From Candidatus Allofournierella merdigallinarum (GTDB lineage: Bacteria; Bacillota; Clostridia; Oscillospirales; Ruminococcaceae), in contig DXAC01000107.1 in assembly GCA_019117205.1 (NCBI GenBank), forward strand, positions 1 through 47,479: a stretch of 47,479 bases of DNA. Direction: 5' to 3'. Every line of letters starts with the position of its first letter. The stretch's first letter is position 1. The position numbers were made by a program, and so were the translations under genes. Below, piece after piece: positions 43,519-47,479 of the stretch. The notes under the pieces are model-generated. The model saw nothing but the letters and a program-made list of their open reading frames with translations, had not been told where the DNA came from and did no database searches.

Positions 43519-46500
43519 ATGATGAAGGTCAAGCCCGTGACCCTCGGCAAGACCCAGCGTATGAGCTTTTCCCGCATCGACGAGGTCATCGATATGCCCA
43601 ACCTCATCGAGGTGCAGAAGAACTCGTACAAGTGGTTCCTGGACCAGGGCCTGAAAGAGGTCTTCCACGACGTAGCCACCATCGAGGACTTCACCGGCAA
43701 CCTGGCGCTGGAGTTCATCGACTACCGCCTGGGCGAGCCCAAGTACACCATCAAGGAGTGCAAAGAGCGGGACGCCACCTATGCCGCGCCCCTGCGGGTC
43801 ACCGCGCGTCTTTTGAACAAGGAGACCGGCGAGGTCAAGGAGCAGGAGATCTTCATGGGTGATTTCCCGCTGATGACCGACGCGGGCACCTTTGTGAACA
43901 ACGGCGCCGAGCGCGTCATCGTCAGCCAGCTGGTCCGCAGCCCCGGCGTCTACTTCGGCGCCAGCTATGACAAGACCGGCAAGCACCTGTACACCGCCAC
44001 CATGAACCCCAATCGGGGCGCCTGGCTGGAGTATGAGACCGACTCCAACGACGTGTTCTACGTGCGCATCGACAAAAACCGCAAGCTGCCGGTGACGGTG
44101 CTCATCCGGGCGCTGGGCCTTGGCACCGACGTGCAGATCCGGGAGTTCTTCGGCGAGGACGAGCGCATCCTGGCCACCCTGGAAAAAGACACCACCACCA
44201 ACACCGAGGAGGGCCTGCTGGAGACCTACCGCAAGCTGCGCCCCGGCGAGCCTCCCACGGTGGAGAGCGCCCAGACCCATCTGAACAACCTGTTCTTCGA
44301 CCCCCGCCGCTACGACCTGTCCCGTTTCGGCCGGTACAAGATGAACAAAAAGCTGGCCCTTGCCCGCCGCATCGCCGGCTTCACCGCCGCCCGCGACGTG
44401 GTGGCCCCCCTCACCGGCGAGCTGCTGATCTCCGCCGGCGAGCGCATCACCCGCGAGGCCGCCGAGGCCGCCGAGGCCGCCGGCGTGAGCGTGGCCTACC
44501 TGACCATCGACGAAAAGGAAGTCAAGGTGATCACCAACGGCACGGTGGACGCCCAGGGCTTCTTCCCCTTTGACGTGGCCGCCTGCGGCATCAACGAAAA
44601 GGTGAGCTTTGCCGAGCTGCGCGCCATTCTGGACGCGGGCCTGGACGAGGCCGGCCAGAAAGAGATGCTGGAGAAGAACCGCGACAAGCTCATCAGCCGC
44701 ACCGTCACCATCGACGACATCTTCGCCTCCATCAACTACCTGAACGGCCTGGACCACGGCGTGGGCGTCACCGATGACATCGACCATCTGGGCAACCGGC
44801 GCATCCGCAGCGTGGGCGAGCTGCTGCAAAACCAGTTCCGCATCGGCTTCTCCCGCATGGAGAGGGTCATCCGCGAGCGCATGACCCTCCAGGCCCAGGA
44901 CGCCGGCGAGGCCACCCCCCAGAGCCTCATCAACATCCGCCCGGTGGTGGCGGCCATCAAGGAGTTCTTCGGCTCCAGCCCCCTGAGCCAGTTCATGGAC
45001 CAGAACAACCCCCTGGCCGAGCTCACCCACAAGCGGCGCCTGTCCGCCCTGGGCCCCGGCGGCCTGTCCCGTGACCGGGCCGGGTTCGAGGTGCGCGACG
45101 TGCATTACAGCCACTACGGCCGCATGTGCCCCATCGAGACCCCCGAGGGCCCCAACATCGGCCTGATCAGCTACCTGGCCACCTTTGCCAAGATCAACGA
45201 GTACGGCTTCGTGGAGGCCCCCTACCGCAAGGTGGACAAGGCCACCGGCGTGGTCACCGACGAGGTGGTCTACATGACCTCCGACGTGGAGGACGAGTAC
45301 GTGGTGGCCCAGGCCAACGAGCCGCTGGACGAGCAGCACCGCTTCGCCAACCCCCGCGTGAATGTCCGCCGCCGCGAGGAGATCATGGAGATCGAGCGGG
45401 AAAAGGTGGACTACATGGACGTCAGCCCCAAGATGGTCGTCTCGGTGGCCACCGCCATGATCCCGTTCCTGGAGAACGACGACGCCAACCGCGCCCTGAT
45501 GGGCTCCAACATGCAGCGGCAGGCCGTGCCCCTGATGGTCACCCAGCAGCCTATCGTGGCCACCGGCATGGAGTACAAGGCCGCCTGCGACTCCGGCGTG
45601 TGCCTGCTGGCCAAAAACGACGGCGTGGTGGAGCGTGTGGACGCCGACAAGATCGTGATCCGCACCTCCAAGACCACCACCGACGAGTACGAGCTCATCA
45701 AGTTCATGCGCTCCAACCAGGGCACCTGCACCAACCAGCGGCCTATCGTCTCCAAGGGCGAGGAGGTCAAGGCCGGCCAGGTCATCGCCGACGGCCCCTC
45801 CACCAAGAACGGCGAGATCTCCCTGGGCAAGAACGCCCTGATCGGCTTCATGACCTGGGAGGGCTACAACTACGAGGACGCCGTGCTCATCAACGAGAAG
45901 ATCGTGCGGGAGGACGTGTACACCTCCATCCACATCGAGGAGTACGAGCTGGAGGCCCGGGAGACCAAGCTCGGGCCCGAGGAGATCACCCGGGACATCC
46001 CCAACGTGGGCGAGGACGCCCTGAAAGACCTGGACGAGCGGGGCATCATCCGCATCGGCGCCGAGGTCACCGCCGGCGACATCCTGGTGGGCAAGGTCAC
46101 TCCCAAGGGCGAGACCGAGCTCACCGCCGAGGAGCGGCTGCTGCGGGCCATCTTCGGTGAGAAAGCCCGCGAGGTGCGCGACACCTCCCTGCGGGTGCCC
46201 CACGGCGAGTACGGCATCATCGTGGACGTCAAGGTGTTCACCCCCGAAAACTGCGACGAGCTGCAGCCCGGCGTGCGCCAGGTGGTGCGCTGCTACATCG
46301 CCCAGAAGCGCAAGATCAGCGTGGGCGACAAGATGGCCGGCCGTCACGGCAACAAGGGCGTTGTGTCCCGCATCCTGCCCCAGGAGGATATGCCCTTCCT
46401 GGCCGACGGCACCCCGCTGGACATCGTGCTGAACCCCCTGGGCGTTCCCAGCCGTATGAACATCGGTCAGGTGCTGGAGGTCCATCTGGGCTACGCCGCC

Positions 46501-47334
46501 AAGGCGCTGGGCTGGAAGGTCATGACCCCCGTTTTTGACGGCGCTCACGAGGAGGACATCCGCGAGTGCTTCCGCCTGGCCAAGGAGAACAACAGCGGCG
46601 ACAACGTCAAAGAGTACCCCACCAAGCTGGATAAGATCATGAGCCCCACCAACGGCCATGTGATCGACTTCTCCAAGATCGAGCTGGACGAGGACGGCAA
46701 GAGCACCGTCTACGACGGCCGCACCGGCGAGAAGTTCGACAACCGCGTCACTGTGGGCTACATGTACTACCTCAAGCTCCATCATCTGGTCGACGATAAG
46801 ATCCACGCCCGTTCCACCGGCCCCTACAGCCTGGTCACCCAGCAGCCTCTGGGCGGCAAGGCCCAGTTCGGCGGCCAGCGTTTCGGCGAGATGGAGGTGT
46901 GGGCGCTGGAAGCTTACGGCGCCGCCTACACCCTGCAGGAGATCCTCACCGTCAAGTCCGACGACGTGGTGGGCCGTGTCAAGACCTACGAGGCCATCGT
47001 GAAGGGTCAGGACGTGCCCAAGCCCGGCATCCCCGAGAGCTTCCGCGTGCTCATCAAAGAGCTGCAGAGCCTGGGCCTGGATGTGGTCGTGCAGGACTCC
47101 AACGGCGACCCGGTGGACCTGAAGCAGAACTTTGACGATGAAGAAGCCGGTTTCGATGTGCGCGACCTGCCCATGGGCGAGGACGTGCTGATGGAAAGCG
47201 AACTGAACGACGATTACAGCATCGAGGAAGCGGAGAGCGAGCCCGCCGAGCCCGATGACTTTGACGCCGAGCCCGAAGACATCTTTGCGGACGACGATTC
47301 CTTCGACGACGCGGGTCTGGGCGACGAGTTCTGA
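43519..47334 (+). CDS. rpoB: DNA-directed RNA polymerase beta subunit
   Basis: The 1271-aa product is the RNA polymerase beta subunit. Landmarks are the N-terminal [20 protein letters not shown], the rifampicin-pocket region [37 protein letters not shown] (about residues 489-525), [15 protein letters not shown] in the active-centre wall, and [21 protein letters not shown] near the end. An acidic tail (about 1230-1271) rich in Asp/Glu extends the C-terminus, as in many Clostridia. ATG at 43519 follows GGAG by twelve bases. The usual upstream gene rplL is absent; the neighbours upstream are the ECF pair. rpoC follows after 62 bases. Confidence 0.97.
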   Translation: MMKVKPVTLGKTQRMSFSRIDEVIDMPNLIEVQKNSYKWFLDQGLKEVFHDVATIEDFTGNLALEFIDYRLGEPKYTIKECKERDATYAAPLRVTARLLNKETGEVKEQEIFMGDFPLMTDAGTFVNNGAERVIVSQLVRSPGVYFGASYDKTGKHLYTATMNPNRGAWLEYETDSNDVFYVRIDKNRKLPVTVLIRALGLGTDVQIREFFGEDERILATLEKDTTTNTEEGLLETYRKLRPGEPPTVESAQTHLNNLFFDPRRYDLSRFGRYKMNKKLALARRIAGFTAARDVVAPLTGELLISAGERITREAAEAAEAAGVSVAYLTIDEKEVKVITNGTVDAQGFFPFDVAACGINEKVSFAELRAILDAGLDEAGQKEMLEKNRDKLISRTVTIDDIFASINYLNGLDHGVGVTDDIDHLGNRRIRSVGELLQNQFRIGFSRMERVIRERMTLQAQDAGEATPQSLINIRPVVAAIKEFFGSSPLSQFMDQNNPLAELTHKRRLSALGPGGLSRDRAGFEVRDVHYSHYGRMCPIETPEGPNIGLISYLATFAKINEYGFVEAPYRKVDKATGVVTDEVVYMTSDVEDEYVVAQANEPLDEQHRFANPRVNVRRREEIMEIEREKVDYMDVSPKMVVSVATAMIPFLENDDANRALMGSNMQRQAVPLMVTQQPIVATGMEYKAACDSGVCLLAKNDGVVERVDADKIVIRTSKTTTDEYELIKFMRSNQGTCTNQRPIVSKGEEVKAGQVIADGPSTKNGEISLGKNALIGFMTWEGYNYEDAVLINEKIVREDVYTSIHIEEYELEARETKLGPEEITRDIPNVGEDALKDLDERGIIRIGAEVTAGDILVGKVTPKGETELTAEERLLRAIFGEKAREVRDTSLRVPHGEYGIIVDVKVFTPENCDELQPGVRQVVRCYIAQKRKISVGDKMAGRHGNKGVVSRILPQEDMPFLADGTPLDIVLNPLGVPSRMNIGQVLEVHLGYAAKALGWKVMTPVFDGAHEEDIRECFRLAKENNSGDNVKEYPTKLDKIMSPTNGHVIDFSKIELDEDGKSTVYDGRTGEKFDNRVTVGYMYYLKLHHLVDDKIHARSTGPYSLVTQQPLGGKAQFGGQRFGEMEVWALEAYGAAYTLQEILTVKSDDVVGRVKTYEAIVKGQDVPKPGIPESFRVLIKELQSLGLDVVVQDSNGDPVDLKQNFDDEEAGFDVRDLPMGEDVLMESELNDDYSIEEAESEPAEPDDFDAEPEDIFADDDSFDDAGLGDEF

Positions 47335-47396
47335 TCGCGGCTTTTCTGAGATACCCGTCAACATCGAGACAACAGAAATAAGGAAGGGTTCATTGA

Positions 47397-47479
47397 ATGG
47401 AATACAACGATTTCGATTCGATTAAAATCGGCCTGGCTTCTCCCGATCAGATCCGCGCCTGGAGCTACGGCGAGGTCAA
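47397..47479 (+). CDS. rpoC: DNA-directed RNA polymerase beta' subunit, N-terminal fragment
   Basis: Only the first 27 codons are inside the window. They read MEYNDFDSIKIGLASPDQIRAW, the conserved RpoC N-terminus that continues into the zinc-binding region. An AAGGAAGG ribosome binding site precedes the ATG. Cotranscribed with rpoB. Confidence 0.95.
   Translation, partial: MEYNDFDSIKIGLASPDQIRAWSYGEV

Noticed and set aside
42082-47364. A 1760-codon open frame on the strand opposite rpoB and its neighbours
   Set aside because: High GC leaves few stop codons in the antisense frame. It has no ribosome binding site at a sensible start and no recognisable domain, and it runs through several genuine genes.

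Overview
This 47.5 kb window is a gene-dense, GC-rich stretch (roughly two-thirds G+C by eye) of a bacterial core chromosome. The gene content and signals point to a Gram-positive Clostridia bacterium, most likely a GC-rich member of the Oscillospirales / Ruminococcaceae (Faecalibacterium-Subdoligranulum-Gemmiger type). The supporting signs are AAAGGAGG-type ribosome binding sites, the rplU-rpmA-obg, rpsF-ssb-rpsR and dgt-dnaG-sigA clusters, yceD-rpmF, PASTA-domain and SpoVB/MurJ-type proteins, and near-consensus TTGACA-17-TATAAT promoters. The genus assignment is inference. No rRNA, tRNA, CRISPR array, insertion sequence or phage gene was recognised.

Layout: 0.2-3.5 kb has a HAD phosphatase, rplU and rpmA behind a promoter and candidate leader, obgE and Mini-RNase III. 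3.5-7.8 kb has a tiny Asn/Lys/Thr-rich protein on the minus strand, an RsmF-like rRNA methyltransferase, a YebC-family protein and a zinc-ribbon/kinase-fold/PASTA membrane protein whose catalytic aspartates are missing. 7.9-10.1 kb (minus) has rpsF-ssb-rpsR and a RING-like zinc plus DUF2628 membrane protein. 10.3-11.9 kb has prfB (without the usual frameshift) and a hypothetical gene. 12.1-15.5 kb is a copper module: an Xre-type regulator overlapping a CopA ATPase with a fused C-terminal CopZ-like domain that has its own ribosome binding site and start codon. 15.5-19.0 kb (minus) has punA, a GtrII-like glycosyltransferase of markedly lower GC, mrp and a 41-residue membrane peptide coupled to mrp. 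19.2-25.4 kb has a MurJ/SpoVB-type flippase, mtaB (minus), a D,D-carboxypeptidase, pgi and a small P-loop protein. 25.5-30.7 kb has yceD, rpmF, a PDZ/radical-SAM protein, der, plsY and a 2-hydroxyacid dehydrogenase. 30.8-33.4 kb (minus) has the ComM/YifB ATPase and a two-gene chromate-type transporter. 33.6-37.3 kb has a phosphoglucomutase, a lipoprotein, rpmE behind a long leader, and a YigZ protein. 37.4-41.6 kb is dgt-dnaG-sigA. 41.7-43.2 kb is an ECF sigma / anti-sigma pair. rpoB and the first 83 bases of rpoC close the window.

Most of the window is housekeeping: translation (L21, L27, L31, L32, S6, S18, RF2, Obg, Der, RNA-modification enzymes), transcription (SigA, RpoB, RpoC), replication (DnaG, SSB), envelope (PlsY, carboxypeptidase, flippase) and central carbon metabolism (Pgi, Pgm). 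The points most worth a second look are the copA gene, which can encode both the pump and, from an internal start, a free copper chaperone; the PASTA pseudokinase; the foreign-looking glycosyltransferase inside the punA-mrp cluster; two tiny well-supported genes (48 and 41 residues); L27 without its Firmicutes N-terminal extension; and the untranslated leaders in front of rplU, rpsF, rpmE and rpoB.
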